Shown here piece after piece: positions 7,364-15,383 of a stretch of DNA of 35,439 nucleotides. Source of the DNA: Alphaproteobacteria bacterium (lineage in GTDB: Bacteria > Pseudomonadota > Alphaproteobacteria > G02398745 > G023898745). The DNA lies in assembly GCA_027366195.1 (NCBI GenBank), contig DAHXKW010000146.1, positions 1 through 35,439 of the forward strand, read 5' to 3'. A model generated the notes under the pieces. That model was given only the letters and a program-made list of their open reading frames with translations. It had not been told where the DNA came from and searched no databases. The first letter of the stretch is position 1. Every line of letters begins with the position of its first letter. The position numbers and the translations under genes are program-made.

Positions 7364-8709
7364 AATTAGCTACAGCTTTCATTGCTGATCAGAATTACGA
7401 GTCAGCCAGAGACATATTAGAGAAGGAACAAAGAAATACTCACAATGTTTACTTTTTGTCTCTGCTCTACCGTTACTTTAATCAAATGCGTAAAGAGCAG
7501 ACTCTGGTAGAACAGGCAGTATCATTGGGATTAAGTAGTCAATATATTGAGGAACGAAGAAAATATTATAGTTTGCCAATTTTCGAACAACTTGAACCTC
7601 GACAATCCTTAATTTTACCTAAGGATCCAGCCAGAATTGCATCTGCAGGATCTTTGGAACAGCTCTGTATTGTAACGGGGGGTGGTAGCGATAAGCCTTA
7701 TTTTTATTTAATGACCCAACTGTTGGAGTCTTTAGAGGCTTGTCCAACTTATAAAAATGTTAGAAAAGGTATTATCGATTGTGGCTTAACAGATGAAGAT
7801 AAAAATTATTTGCTCAAAAATTTTTCGAATGTGGAAATAAAAACACCAAATTTGAATTTCAAGTTGCCAGACAAGGTCGAGCGTTTTACGCAAAAGGGTA
7901 ATTGGGGAATTTTGGCAAGACCTTTTATGGATAAACTTTTTCCGGGATACCGTTATTACATGTGGCTTGATACAGATTCTTGGGTGCAGGACGAGAGGAG
8001 TCTAGATAATGTGTTATGCGATGCAGAAAACTATAAACTGGGTGTTGTAGCCAGCCATTGTGGACGTGTTTATGCAGGTTCTTTTTGGGAGCGTTGGCAT
8101 AAAACGCCAATTGTGCCTGAATATATGTGGCAATTTTTGCATGATAATCCCTTCCCATTATTAACGGCCTCATGCTTTTGTATTGATGCGAAGAATACCG
8201 ATTTTTTCCCTAAATGGGGTAGATATTTGGAAGATCAAATGGAAAAAAATGGGTTTGATTGGGGCAACGATGAAATTACGTTCAATTATACAGTGCATAA
8301 AGATTTTCAGGTTTCTCGGGTTAATAGTCTTAACTATAACTTTGATTTGGGGGGAAGGGGGTTACCCAGGCTTAAACTAGATGAACCTGATGTTTTATAT
8401 TCAACGCTTGATGAAGAAGTCGTGGGAATCCTTCATTTATGTGGGATGGGATTGCATAAAAGTTATCCCCTTTGGCCGTGTCTTGTGCACCCAAGCTCTT
8501 TCACTGAAGAAGTTTTTCAGGCAAACCGTCAACGTTATCAACAGATTGTTCAGTTTTGTGATGCACATAAAGTTATGCCAGATCAGGTTAATGCAGGTAG
8601 CAATAGTCAAATAACTTCTTGTCATTTTAGAGTTTTCCCTTGGCGTGATAAGCAATCAATAATGAGTGCGTTGAAAAAGGAGGCACAAATATGTCTACAG
8701 AGCAATTAG
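7351..8709 (+). CDS. Putative GT-A-type glycosyltransferase, array member 3
   Basis: 452 residues. It has a TPR-like helical N-terminus, LEPRQSLILPKDP, CIVTGGGSDKPYF (with two extra residues relative to members 1-2) and IDCGLTDEDK. DxD occurs in YYMWLDTDSW (D207, D209), followed by GFDWGNDEITF, VVGILHLCGMG and the FRVFPWRDK tail. With member 4 it forms a second subgroup (DTD rather than DAD, LEPRQ rather than VPRQ). Translation starts from AAAGGAGG seven to eight bases before ATG, inside the end of member 2 (13-base overlap). Confidence 0.72.
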   Translation: MSKLKLATAFIADQNYESARDILEKEQRNTHNVYFLSLLYRYFNQMRKEQTLVEQAVSLGLSSQYIEERRKYYSLPIFEQLEPRQSLILPKDPARIASAGSLEQLCIVTGGGSDKPYFYLMTQLLESLEACPTYKNVRKGIIDCGLTDEDKNYLLKNFSNVEIKTPNLNFKLPDKVERFTQKGNWGILARPFMDKLFPGYRYYMWLDTDSWVQDERSLDNVLCDAENYKLGVVASHCGRVYAGSFWERWHKTPIVPEYMWQFLHDNPFPLLTASCFCIDAKNTDFFPKWGRYLEDQMEKNGFDWGNDEITFNYTVHKDFQVSRVNSLNYNFDLGGRGLPRLKLDEPDVLYSTLDEEVVGILHLCGMGLHKSYPLWPCLVHPSSFTEEVFQANRQRYQQIVQFCDAHKVMPDQVNAGSNSQITSCHFRVFPWRDKQSIMSALKKEAQICLQSN

Positions 8710-10037
8710 TTGCGCAATTAATTATTGATAATGAGTGGGATGCGGCTACCCAGATTTTGAGTAAAAGGCTAGAAACATCCAGTCACGTCAAAACACTATC
8801 CTTGCTATATCGATATAACAATCAATTCGAGCAAGAAAAGCAAGTTATCAGCCAGGCGCAAGAGTCGAGTTCGTATATAAAACAAAGGCGGGATTATTTT
8901 AATAAGTCAATTTGGGAACAATTAGAGCCACGTCAAAAGCTTTATATTCCAAAAGATTTTACCAAAGTACCCACTTTGGAAACTTTAGAGCAACTTTGTT
9001 TTGTAACAGCAGCAGGTAGCGACCACCCTTATTTTAGTTTGGTTTGGCAACTTATCGAGTCGCTCAAAAATACGAGTACATATAAGGATATTCCTATTAT
9101 GGTATTTGATGCGGGATTAACCGATGATGATAAGCAGAAGCTTCTATCTACTTTTTCTAACATTACCATCGTAGATCCGGGTTGGGATGTTGAAATAAAT
9201 ATGAACGCCACACGGGTGACACAAGCGGGATTGAAGGGATGTACAGCCCGACCTTATATGGATAAACATTTCCAGGGGTATAGATATTACATGTGGCTTG
9301 ATACGGATGTTTGGATACAAGATGAAAGAGCGTTAGATTCTGTTGTAAAACAAGCTGAAGAAGAGGGTGTGGGATGTGTGCAAGACCATTTATATGATAA
9401 TTGGCAAAATAGTTTTTGGGATATGAATAATCGTGTTAAACCAATAGTTCCTAAAGACTTTAGCAATTTTTTGACAACAAAAAAGACTGTTACGGGAGGA
9501 ACATTTTGTATTGATAAGCAATCTGGTTTTTTTGAAAAGTGGCAAGCTTATTTCAAACTAGCTATCGATGAATGTGGTTTTACGTGGGGGAGTGAGGAAA
9601 TTACTTTCTTATATACTGTCAATAAAATGCTTCCTAAAATTCAGCCCATTAGTCGTGTACATCAATTTTCTGGGTGTAGAAATGGTTTTCCCATTATTCA
9701 TGAAAAAGATCAAATATTATATACACCAGACAGCAATCAAATTATAGGTATTGTGCATTTAACAGGTTTTCTTTCTTTAAAAAATGATCCGTTTATACCT
9801 GTTGTATTGTTACCTAGGGATCAATTTGTACCGGTCAATCACCTAGAACAGAATAAGCAAATTTTTAATCAGTGGTTAGCCGCTCATAAGCAAATGGATA
9901 CTCAGCATCAGATTAATGTGTTTGAGAACACAAAAATGACTTCATTTCATTTCAGGACATACCCATGGAAAGATAAATCAGCAATACGAGAGGAGTTATT
10001 TCAAAACGTCAAAGCTGTCTTGGCTCAAGAGGCGTAG
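8691..10037 (+). CDS. Putative GT-A-type glycosyltransferase, array member 4
   Basis: 448 residues, last of the array. Motifs are LEPRQKLYIPKD, CFVTAAGSDHPYF, FDAGLTDDDK (the Cys of CGLT is Ala here) and YYMWLDTDVW (D204, D206). Also present are GFTWGSEEITF, IIGIVHLTGF and the FRTYPWKDKSAIR tail. It overlaps member 3 by 19 bases, and AAAAGGAGG lies before its ATG. Being last, it may be the product of the latest duplication, or the tail of an operon that reads on into yajC 40 bases downstream. Confidence 0.72.
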   Translation: MSTEQLVAQLIIDNEWDAATQILSKRLETSSHVKTLSLLYRYNNQFEQEKQVISQAQESSSYIKQRRDYFNKSIWEQLEPRQKLYIPKDFTKVPTLETLEQLCFVTAAGSDHPYFSLVWQLIESLKNTSTYKDIPIMVFDAGLTDDDKQKLLSTFSNITIVDPGWDVEINMNATRVTQAGLKGCTARPYMDKHFQGYRYYMWLDTDVWIQDERALDSVVKQAEEEGVGCVQDHLYDNWQNSFWDMNNRVKPIVPKDFSNFLTTKKTVTGGTFCIDKQSGFFEKWQAYFKLAIDECGFTWGSEEITFLYTVNKMLPKIQPISRVHQFSGCRNGFPIIHEKDQILYTPDSNQIIGIVHLTGFLSLKNDPFIPVVLLPRDQFVPVNHLEQNKQIFNQWLAAHKQMDTQHQINVFENTKMTSFHFRTYPWKDKSAIREELFQNVKAVLAQEA

Positions 10038-10063
10038 TCCGTATATACTAGGGTATCTATTTG

Positions 10064-10077
10064 AAAATGATCATTTT
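10064..10077. promoter_or_regulatory. Perfect 14-bp palindrome abutting the yajC start
   Basis: AAAATGATCATTTT is a perfect palindrome ending at the base before ATG 10078. It occupies the place where a ribosome site would be, and no Shine-Dalgarno is visible. It could be a repressor operator or only an AT-rich coincidence. Confidence 0.3.
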
Positions 10078-10380
10078 ATGTTTTCTTTGCTTTATGCAGC
10101 ACCAACCAATCCACTAAATGGCTTGGATATTATGAGATTTTTGCCTTTTATCCTTATTTTCATAGTTTTTTACTTCTTAATTTTCAAACCTCAAAATGAT
10201 AAAGCAAAGCAACAAAAAGAAATGCAAACAGGTTTAAAGGTAGGAGATAAAATTTTACTTAATGGTGGTATATTGGGGAAAGTATCAAAATTAACAGGTG
10301 ATGAAGAGGTCCTTGTTGAGATCGCGGAAGGTGTAAAAGTACGCTGTTTGCGTAGTGCAATAATGGAAAAGAAGTATTGA
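10078..10380 (+). CDS. yajC: Preprotein translocase accessory subunit YajC
   Basis: A 100-residue protein. It has a short N-terminal segment, one membrane helix (about residues 18-37, RFLPFILIFIVFYFLIFKPQ) and the cytoplasmic domain typical of YajC (GLKVGDKILLNGGILGKVSKL). Family knowledge: YajC associates with SecDF and SecYEG in the inner membrane. The usual alphaproteobacterial partners secD and secF are not adjacent. Instead a YdcF-like gene overlaps by four bases (TTGA). Confidence 0.92.
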   Translation: MFSLLYAAPTNPLNGLDIMRFLPFILIFIVFYFLIFKPQNDKAKQQKEMQTGLKVGDKILLNGGILGKVSKLTGDEEVLVEIAEGVKVRCLRSAIMEKKY

Positions 10381-10910
10381 AGATATTACGAGTTTTTCTT
10401 TTTATATTTATAGGGTATTATCTCCTTCTTATATTTATTTTTGCTTATCAGGTATATAAGCCGAGTTGTCTTCCGAATCCGCAAAATCCACCTTCGGCCA
10501 TTATTGTGGCTACAGGGCAGGGTGGGAGAATAAAGGCTGGTGAGTGTTTAGCGCAGCAATATCATTGTCCTTTATTTATTTCAGGGGCTGGCTATAAAGT
10601 TAGGGCGGGAGAAATTATAAAAAATTTTAATTTAATCTCACGTGTTTTTTTGGGGTATGATGCTAAAAATACAGAGCAAAATGGTTTGGAAATTACAAAA
10701 TGGGTGAAAGAATTTCAGTTGATGTCGATTGTTGTAGTCAGTCATAACTACCATTTGCCACGTTTGTTGCTGTATTTGCGTCATATTCCTAAATTGATGA
10801 TTTATTTTTATCCTGTACGGGCTCCATTATCCTCATGGCGTTTTATTATGGAAATGCATAAGTATTATTTTGCTTATATAAAAGACATTTTAAAAATCCA
10901 TGCGTTTTAA
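10377..10910 (+). CDS. YdcF/SanA-type (DUF218) membrane protein
   Basis: 177 residues. An N-terminal membrane helix (about 4-24) is followed by a DUF218 domain. Features include AIIVATGQGGRIKAGECLA, FISGAGY, a central ...NTEQNGLEITKWV and VVVSHNYHLPRLLLYL, where the family has its conserved S-x-x-x-H-x-x-R. Family members (SanA, ElyC, YdcF) act at the inner membrane in envelope and peptidoglycan-precursor homeostasis, but their chemistry is poorly known. The start is TTG at 10377, overlapping the yajC stop, with GGAAAAG upstream. It converges with the peptidase gene at 10907 with a four-base overlap. Confidence 0.82.
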   Translation: MKILRVFLFIFIGYYLLLIFIFAYQVYKPSCLPNPQNPPSAIIVATGQGGRIKAGECLAQQYHCPLFISGAGYKVRAGEIIKNFNLISRVFLGYDAKNTEQNGLEITKWVKEFQLMSIVVVSHNYHLPRLLLYLRHIPKLMIYFYPVRAPLSSWRFIMEMHKYYFAYIKDILKIHAF

Positions 10911-12376
10911 AGCATAAATATCTTTTCGATCCATTTTTTCTCTTCTAGAGTTAATAGCTCAGTAGCAATCAAATTTGTATCAATAGGAGCTTGAGTTAGA
11001 TTCTGGAAGTGATACCAGTCCTCATCTAAAGCTTCTACATAGGCCAAGTTTTCAATGCGTATGCCATAAGCATTAGTTTTATAAAATCCCGGCTCAATAG
11101 ATACGACCATGCCAGGTTGTAACGGTGTAGTGGAAGCCTTCGGGCTTATTGATGGTGGAGACTCATGGACATTTAAACAAGAACCCACACCATGCCCTGT
11201 TCCATGTCCATAGTTGCGGTGTTTACGCCATAAAAATTGTCGGGCCAAGGTATCTAATTGAATTCCAGTTGTGTCTTTGGGGAATACAGCTGTCATAAGT
11301 GCCAAGAAACCTTTGAGTACTAAGGTGAAATTTTCCTTTATCTCAAAAGGAGCTGTATTCGCTTTATAGAGAATTGTTCGTGTAACATCAGTTGTTCCGC
11401 CATAATAATGCCCACCTGAATCAACAAGATAAATATCTCCTGGTGTCAAAGTCCGGTTAGTCTCTGTTTTGGCTCGATAATGTACGATAGCGCCATGATC
11501 GGCCACGGCAGAAATCGTTGGAAAACTTGGAGCGATGAAATCCTTTTGTTCTTTTCGAAAACTAAGCAGTTCCTCTGCCGCACTTATTTCAGTGAAGGTA
11601 TCATTTGTTTCTGATAGCCACGATAAAAATTTTCTGATTGCCAGACCATCTTGTTGATGGGAATTTTTGAAACCTTCTAATTCTATAGGACTTTTACACG
11701 CTTTCATAAGTGTAATAGGGTTAGGCCTTGCTTTTGCATGAGGAAACTTTTGGTATATGGCCAGAGGAGCCATAGAATCTATAACTAAATGTTTCACTTT
11801 TTTGGGCTGTTCATCAACAGAACCATCCGCATAAATAGTGCAATAGTTTTCAATGGCCAAAGAATAGGGTTTATCAAAACTACGAATATTTAAAAGCCAA
11901 GATACTGAATCAGCATCAGTAATTAATAACGCGTCTGCTTTTTCTTTTTCTAAATATTTACATACACGCTGAATTTTAGAGGCTGAGGAATCGGTGTATT
12001 TTTTATATTCAGCAGTTTTGTATACTTGTCTTTTTGGCTTATTTGGCCAGAAACGATCTAACAAATGTTCATAGTGTATATGGGATAATCCCTCTAGTTC
12101 TGACTTTGTCCAAAGCCATGGATCAACTGTGACGTTTACTTCTGGTTTAATAAACGTTTTCCAGTGTTTATAATCATGTATTTTAATATCTTTAAAACAC
12201 TCGTTCTCTGCTTGTAGAGTATAGCGTGAGTCAACAAATAAATGTTTTTCTTGCTGGTCATCTATAATCAAGATTCCAAGAGATCCTGTAAATCCCGTAA
12301 GATGATGCAACAAATTATCCGCTATTTGTGTATATTCAGAACGAAATCTATCCCATGTTGGAATGATGTAATTCAT
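10907..12376 (-). CDS. Xaa-Pro aminopeptidase (M24B)
   Basis: A 489-residue cytosolic metallopeptidase removing N-terminal residues before proline. The N-terminal creatinase-like domain starts with YIIPTWDRFRSEY and has LTGFTGSLG and FVDSRYTLQAE. The pita-bread catalytic domain shows the two-Asp motif VDSGGHYYGGTTDVTRT, the His in GHGTGHGVGSCLNVHESP, Glu in EPGFY and Glu in IRIENL. It belongs to the APP1-like group (normally about 600 residues) and is shortened in the middle domain. The start at 12376 gives the expected N-terminus. It stands alone on its strand with a short gap to 12462. Confidence 0.92.
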   Translation of the reverse strand: MNYIIPTWDRFRSEYTQIADNLLHHLTGFTGSLGILIIDDQQEKHLFVDSRYTLQAENECFKDIKIHDYKHWKTFIKPEVNVTVDPWLWTKSELEGLSHIHYEHLLDRFWPNKPKRQVYKTAEYKKYTDSSASKIQRVCKYLEKEKADALLITDADSVSWLLNIRSFDKPYSLAIENYCTIYADGSVDEQPKKVKHLVIDSMAPLAIYQKFPHAKARPNPITLMKACKSPIELEGFKNSHQQDGLAIRKFLSWLSETNDTFTEISAAEELLSFRKEQKDFIAPSFPTISAVADHGAIVHYRAKTETNRTLTPGDIYLVDSGGHYYGGTTDVTRTILYKANTAPFEIKENFTLVLKGFLALMTAVFPKDTTGIQLDTLARQFLWRKHRNYGHGTGHGVGSCLNVHESPPSISPKASTTPLQPGMVVSIEPGFYKTNAYGIRIENLAYVEALDEDWYHFQNLTQAPIDTNLIATELLTLEEKKWIEKIFML

Positions 12377-12461
12377 ATTATGCCAGAGAAGATAAGGTAC
12401 TCTGAGGGTTCCATGTTTAAGATGGATGTGTCAAGTTAAGTGCTTTAGGGAAGTTGGAAGA

Positions 12462-12698
12462 TTATTTTTTACGTTTAGGAGCAGGTTTTTTAGAGATAAC
12501 GACAGCTTTAGTTTTATTTTTTGATTGTACTTTTTTTTGATTCAATTGTTTAGATGGAGTTGGTTTGTTCGTGATGCTTTTTTCATCTTCCTTATCATCC
12601 AAATCTGCAGCGCTGGCATTAATGATCATTAAAATTATGAACAATATAACAATGATTCCAATAATTACAAATGACTGCCAGTTCATAAGACTCTCCAT
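12462..12698 (-). CDS. Small single-helix membrane protein with Lys-rich tail
   Basis: 78 residues, not recognised. A hydrophobic helix (about 8-30, FVIIGIIVILFIILMIINA) is followed by an acidic patch (DLDDKEDE) and a long basic tail (KQLNQKKVQSKNK...KPAPKRKK). The ATG overlaps the last base of the upstream gene's stop codon (TAATG), so the two are probably co-translated. The topology suggests a membrane-anchored protein with a nucleic-acid- or membrane-facing basic tail. Function unknown. Confidence 0.55.
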   Translation of the reverse strand: MESLMNWQSFVIIGIIVILFIILMIINASAADLDDKEDEKSITNKPTPSKQLNQKKVQSKNKTKAVVISKKPAPKRKK

Positions 12699-12991
12699 TA
12701 TTTATTATTACACTGTGTTGATGATACGAGGGTTGGCGCGACAGGTGACATTTGGGTGTTTGCCATGCAACCTGTTTCACATTCTTTTATAATTTCTAGC
12801 CAGGGTGAATCATGGTTTGTGTTATGTAAAACATTTCCAGCAAGTATGTTTAAAACATTTTGGACATGTTGCATGAGCTTATCATCTGTTTTGGACGGGG
12901 TTAAGGCCGTGATCGCTGTAGCAATTGTTACAATTAGGCTTGCTATCTGAAATAGTTGATAAATTGTCTCTTTATCAAATAATCTCTTCAT
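12698..12991 (-). CDS. Small membrane protein, possibly phage-derived
   Basis: 97 residues. One membrane helix lies at about 12-31 (LFQIASLIVTIATAITAL). A segment DKLMQHVQNVLNILAGNVLHN follows, which looks like the N-x-L-A-x-N region of small holin-like or phage-tail-adjacent proteins. A Cys-containing tail (CETGC...CNNK) ends it. A strong promoter is at 13022-13050. The phage link is only a resemblance. No other phage genes are nearby. It forms a two-gene unit with the protein at 12462. Confidence 0.5.
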   Translation of the reverse strand: MKRLFDKETIYQLFQIASLIVTIATAITALTPSKTDDKLMQHVQNVLNILAGNVLHNTNHDSPWLEIIKECETGCMANTQMSPVAPTLVSSTQCNNK

Positions 12992-13021
12992 CGCCAGCGC
13001 ATCCAGAATCTTTATAATATT

Positions 13022-13050
13022 ATTATGAATTATATTATAATTAAAGTCAA
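13022..13050 (-). promoter_or_regulatory. Strong sigma70-type promoter for the two small membrane genes
   Basis: On the minus strand: TTGACT (13045-13050), a 17-bp spacer, CATAAT (13022-13027); each box is one base from consensus. The start point would lie about 20 bases before ATG 12991. Nothing else is seen between 13051 and 13172. Confidence 0.65.
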
Positions 13051-13172
13051 CTTTATTTATATTTTACTTAAATATATTAATAATAAAAATTGACAGATTC
13101 TAAAGGTGCTTTGTTGATATTTTTCAGTTATGCCTCATTGGTTTTGAAAGAAGTCTATTGTAAAGAGTATTT

Positions 13173-13490
13173 TTAAGATGATACTTTGATGCCCAAAATA
13201 CCAATAATGACTAATATAACAAATAAAAACTGTAAGCCATTAATATGTTCACCATACAAAAAGTGGCCGCAAGCAAGCAGGCCAACAGAACCAATCCCAC
13301 CCCAGATAGCATAAGCTAGACCTAGGGGAATCTGTTTTATTGCTTGAGTTAAAAAATAAAGACTCAGGATTGAAAAACCGATCACAAGACTTGTGGCTAT
13401 TGGCTTGCGGAAACCGTTTGAAAATTTCAATCCCACAGCCCAAATAATTTCAGACAAACCAGCTAAAAACAGCATGAACCAAGCGAACAT
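13173..13490 (-). CDS. gdx: SMR-family efflux protein, Gdx/SugE type
   Basis: 105 residues with four hydrophobic helices. The N-terminus WFMLFLAGLSEIIWAVGLKFSNGF matches the Gdx/SugE subgroup (guanidinium exporter), including the essential membrane Glu (E14). The LAYAIWGGIGSVG and VILVIIGILGIKVSS segments agree. Family knowledge: these are dual-topology proton-coupled exporters of guanidinium and some quaternary ammonium compounds. It lies 19 bases after rpe on the same strand, so it is probably the last gene of ppx-rpe-gdx. There is no room for a guanidine riboswitch in the gap. A small inverted repeat (CATCAGA-x-TCTGATG, 13488-13502) covers the start codon. Confidence 0.85.
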   Translation of the reverse strand: MFAWFMLFLAGLSEIIWAVGLKFSNGFRKPIATSLVIGFSILSLYFLTQAIKQIPLGLAYAIWGGIGSVGLLACGHFLYGEHINGLQFLFVILVIIGILGIKVSS

Positions 13491-13509
13491 CAGAGTCTGA
13501 TGTGTATTA

Positions 13510-14130
13510 TCATATTCTTATTGTACACTCTAATAAGGTAGAGAAGAAACTATTGCCCATGACAACACCGTCAACGCCGTATTTTTTTAATTCTTCGAAT
13601 CTTTCAAAAGTCACACCACCGTCAACCCAACATTCCCCTTTGTAGTTTTGAGATTTAGCATACATAACCTTTTCCAGATTTTGAGCGAGCATGGCTTGTC
13701 CTGAAAATCCTGGGTATACCGTCATAATAAGTAAACGATCAACTATATGCCAGAAAGGCTTTGTTTCTTCAATCGGATAATCTGGGTGAATAGCGAAGCC
13801 AACTTGTATGTTCGTTTTTTTAATATTTTCGATGTAAGGGATTACATTCGTACAAGCTTCTGGATGAAATATGATAATTCGAGGATTAATTCTTAAATAA
13901 TGATCGAGTAAAATGTCTAAACAATTAATCATCAAATGTAGGTCTAAAGGATAGGATGTATGCATGGCTATGCTGCGAACCAAATCAGGTCCGAATGCCA
14001 AATTAGGAACAAAGTGCCCATCCATAATATCAACATGTAGACCATTAATAGAACATTTATCTAAAACCCTTAACAGTCCATCAAATTTTAGCCAATCAGT
14101 ATATGCCAGTAATGATGGCGTAATTTTCAT
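13510..14130 (-). CDS. rpe: Ribulose-phosphate 3-epimerase
   Basis: 206 residues, a TIM-barrel enzyme interconverting ribulose-5-phosphate and xylulose-5-phosphate. Diagnostic motifs are KITPSLL at the start, the metal/catalytic HVDIMDGHFVPNLAFGP, LHLMI, MTVYPGFSGQ, and CWVDGGV with the catalytic Asp. The phosphate site is VMGNSFF. It is slightly shorter at the C-terminus than usual. The ATG overlaps the stop of the upstream phosphatase gene by one base (TAATG). Confidence 0.95.
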   Translation of the reverse strand: MKITPSLLAYTDWLKFDGLLRVLDKCSINGLHVDIMDGHFVPNLAFGPDLVRSIAMHTSYPLDLHLMINCLDILLDHYLRINPRIIIFHPEACTNVIPYIENIKKTNIQVGFAIHPDYPIEETKPFWHIVDRLLIMTVYPGFSGQAMLAQNLEKVMYAKSQNYKGECWVDGGVTFERFEELKKYGVDGVVMGNSFFSTLLECTIRI

Positions 14131-15212
14131 TATGTTTGACCTTGTGCCTGAGTACGTTTTCCTTGGATCGAAAAGTGAGGGACAACGTGTTTGCGAATTA
14201 AGTCAACGATGATACCTTCTCTGATACCTCGGTCAGCAATAGTGAGTTCTGGAATTTTAAGTGTTTCGAAAATACCTAGTAAAATAGCACCACCCACATT
14301 CATAAGATCTTCTCTTTGTGCGAACTCTGGAGGAATCATCTGCGTTTTATTGCCGTCCAAATTTCGGCACAGGTTTATCATATCTTTGGTATCTACACGC
14401 AAACCATCGATGCGACGTCTATCGTAAGTTTCAAGCCCTAAATGTAAAGCGCCAAAAGTAGTTACGGTCCCTGATGAGCCAATCATTTGAATTTGATCAA
14501 TTAAGCTATCAATATTATTTTTGGCAGAAAAATGTTTAATATCTTGAGTAATTTTTTCATAGATGTAGCCAAAAATTTGTTCTGAAGAAGCGTAACCGAT
14601 GAGATTGTCATTGACAGTTACAACGCCATAGGGAAGAGAAATTGCATCTAAAATTTCATAAAATGGTTCAAACAAATAAGAATGTCTAAATTCCGGATGA
14701 AGGCGAGCCCATATGATTTCTGTGCTGCCCCCACCTATGTCAAAAATAAGAGCGTATGGTTTTCGCCAATTAAGCATTTCACAGCATCCTAAAAGTGCCA
14801 ATTCTGCTTCTTCAGGGCCGGTAATGATATCGACGGACAAATTAAAAGCATTGCGTACAGCACGTACAAGTTCTCCAGCATTTTGAGCTTTTCGGCAAGC
14901 TTCTGTAGCAACAAGGCGCATATGGTTTACGCGATAGTAACAGATTTTTTTATAGCAGATGTGTAAGGCATCAAGTGTTCTTTGAATGGCGGCTTGATCT
15001 AGAGTTCCTGTTTTGGTCAAACCATCCCCTAATTTTACAATTCTACAAAACGAATCAATCGATTTCCAAGTAATAGGAAGTGTGTTGAATTTAAGGTAAG
15101 AACGTTTCTGAGGATTGATAAATACACGGGAAACAAGAAGGCGACAGGAATTGGTGCCAATATCAATTGCCGCCATATTCATAACCCGCTCACCGCTATA
15201 GCGATATTGCAT
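14130..15212 (-). CDS. ppx: Ppx/GppA family phosphatase
   Basis: 360 residues of the ASKHA fold. AAIDIGTNSCRLLV is the first phosphate-binding loop and FDIGGGSTEIIW the second. VKLGDGLTKTG, LVATEACRKAQN and the C-terminal MNVGGAILLGIFE...IREGIIVDL also fit exopolyphosphatase/pppGpp phosphatase proteins. At this length it has the two core domains but lacks the C-terminal HD part of long forms. The true start could be ATG 15182 (MNMAAIDIG), which fits family N-termini better than 15212; neither has a strong ribosome site. It is the first gene of the ppx-rpe-gdx run. Confidence 0.88.
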   Translation of the reverse strand: MQYRYSGERVMNMAAIDIGTNSCRLLVSRVFINPQKRSYLKFNTLPITWKSIDSFCRIVKLGDGLTKTGTLDQAAIQRTLDALHICYKKICYYRVNHMRLVATEACRKAQNAGELVRAVRNAFNLSVDIITGPEEAELALLGCCEMLNWRKPYALIFDIGGGSTEIIWARLHPEFRHSYLFEPFYEILDAISLPYGVVTVNDNLIGYASSEQIFGYIYEKITQDIKHFSAKNNIDSLIDQIQMIGSSGTVTTFGALHLGLETYDRRRIDGLRVDTKDMINLCRNLDGNKTQMIPPEFAQREDLMNVGGAILLGIFETLKIPELTIADRGIREGIIVDLIRKHVVPHFSIQGKRTQAQGQT

Positions 15213-15383
15213 TTATCATTGATTTTATAGGGCCTAGATCATTCTAGCGGTAAATGGATAGAAGATCTATGGAATATTAGGCGTCTGTCAAATAAAAACA
15301 AAAACGAGAAAGTTTTATTTGTTTTTAATTTAATTCATAATATTAATATATAAAACATATTTGTTTTTACATTGGGAGGCATT

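Noticed and set aside
13488..13502. Inverted repeat over the gdx start as a guanidine riboswitch part.
   Set aside because: The gap to rpe is only 19 bases, far too short for a guanidine riboswitch.
15240..15371. A-rich and T-rich tracts (AAAAACAAAAACG, GTTTTATTTGTTTTT) as a terminator.
   Set aside because: The arms do not pair into a stable GC-containing stem, and no convincing -35/-10 pair could be fixed here either.
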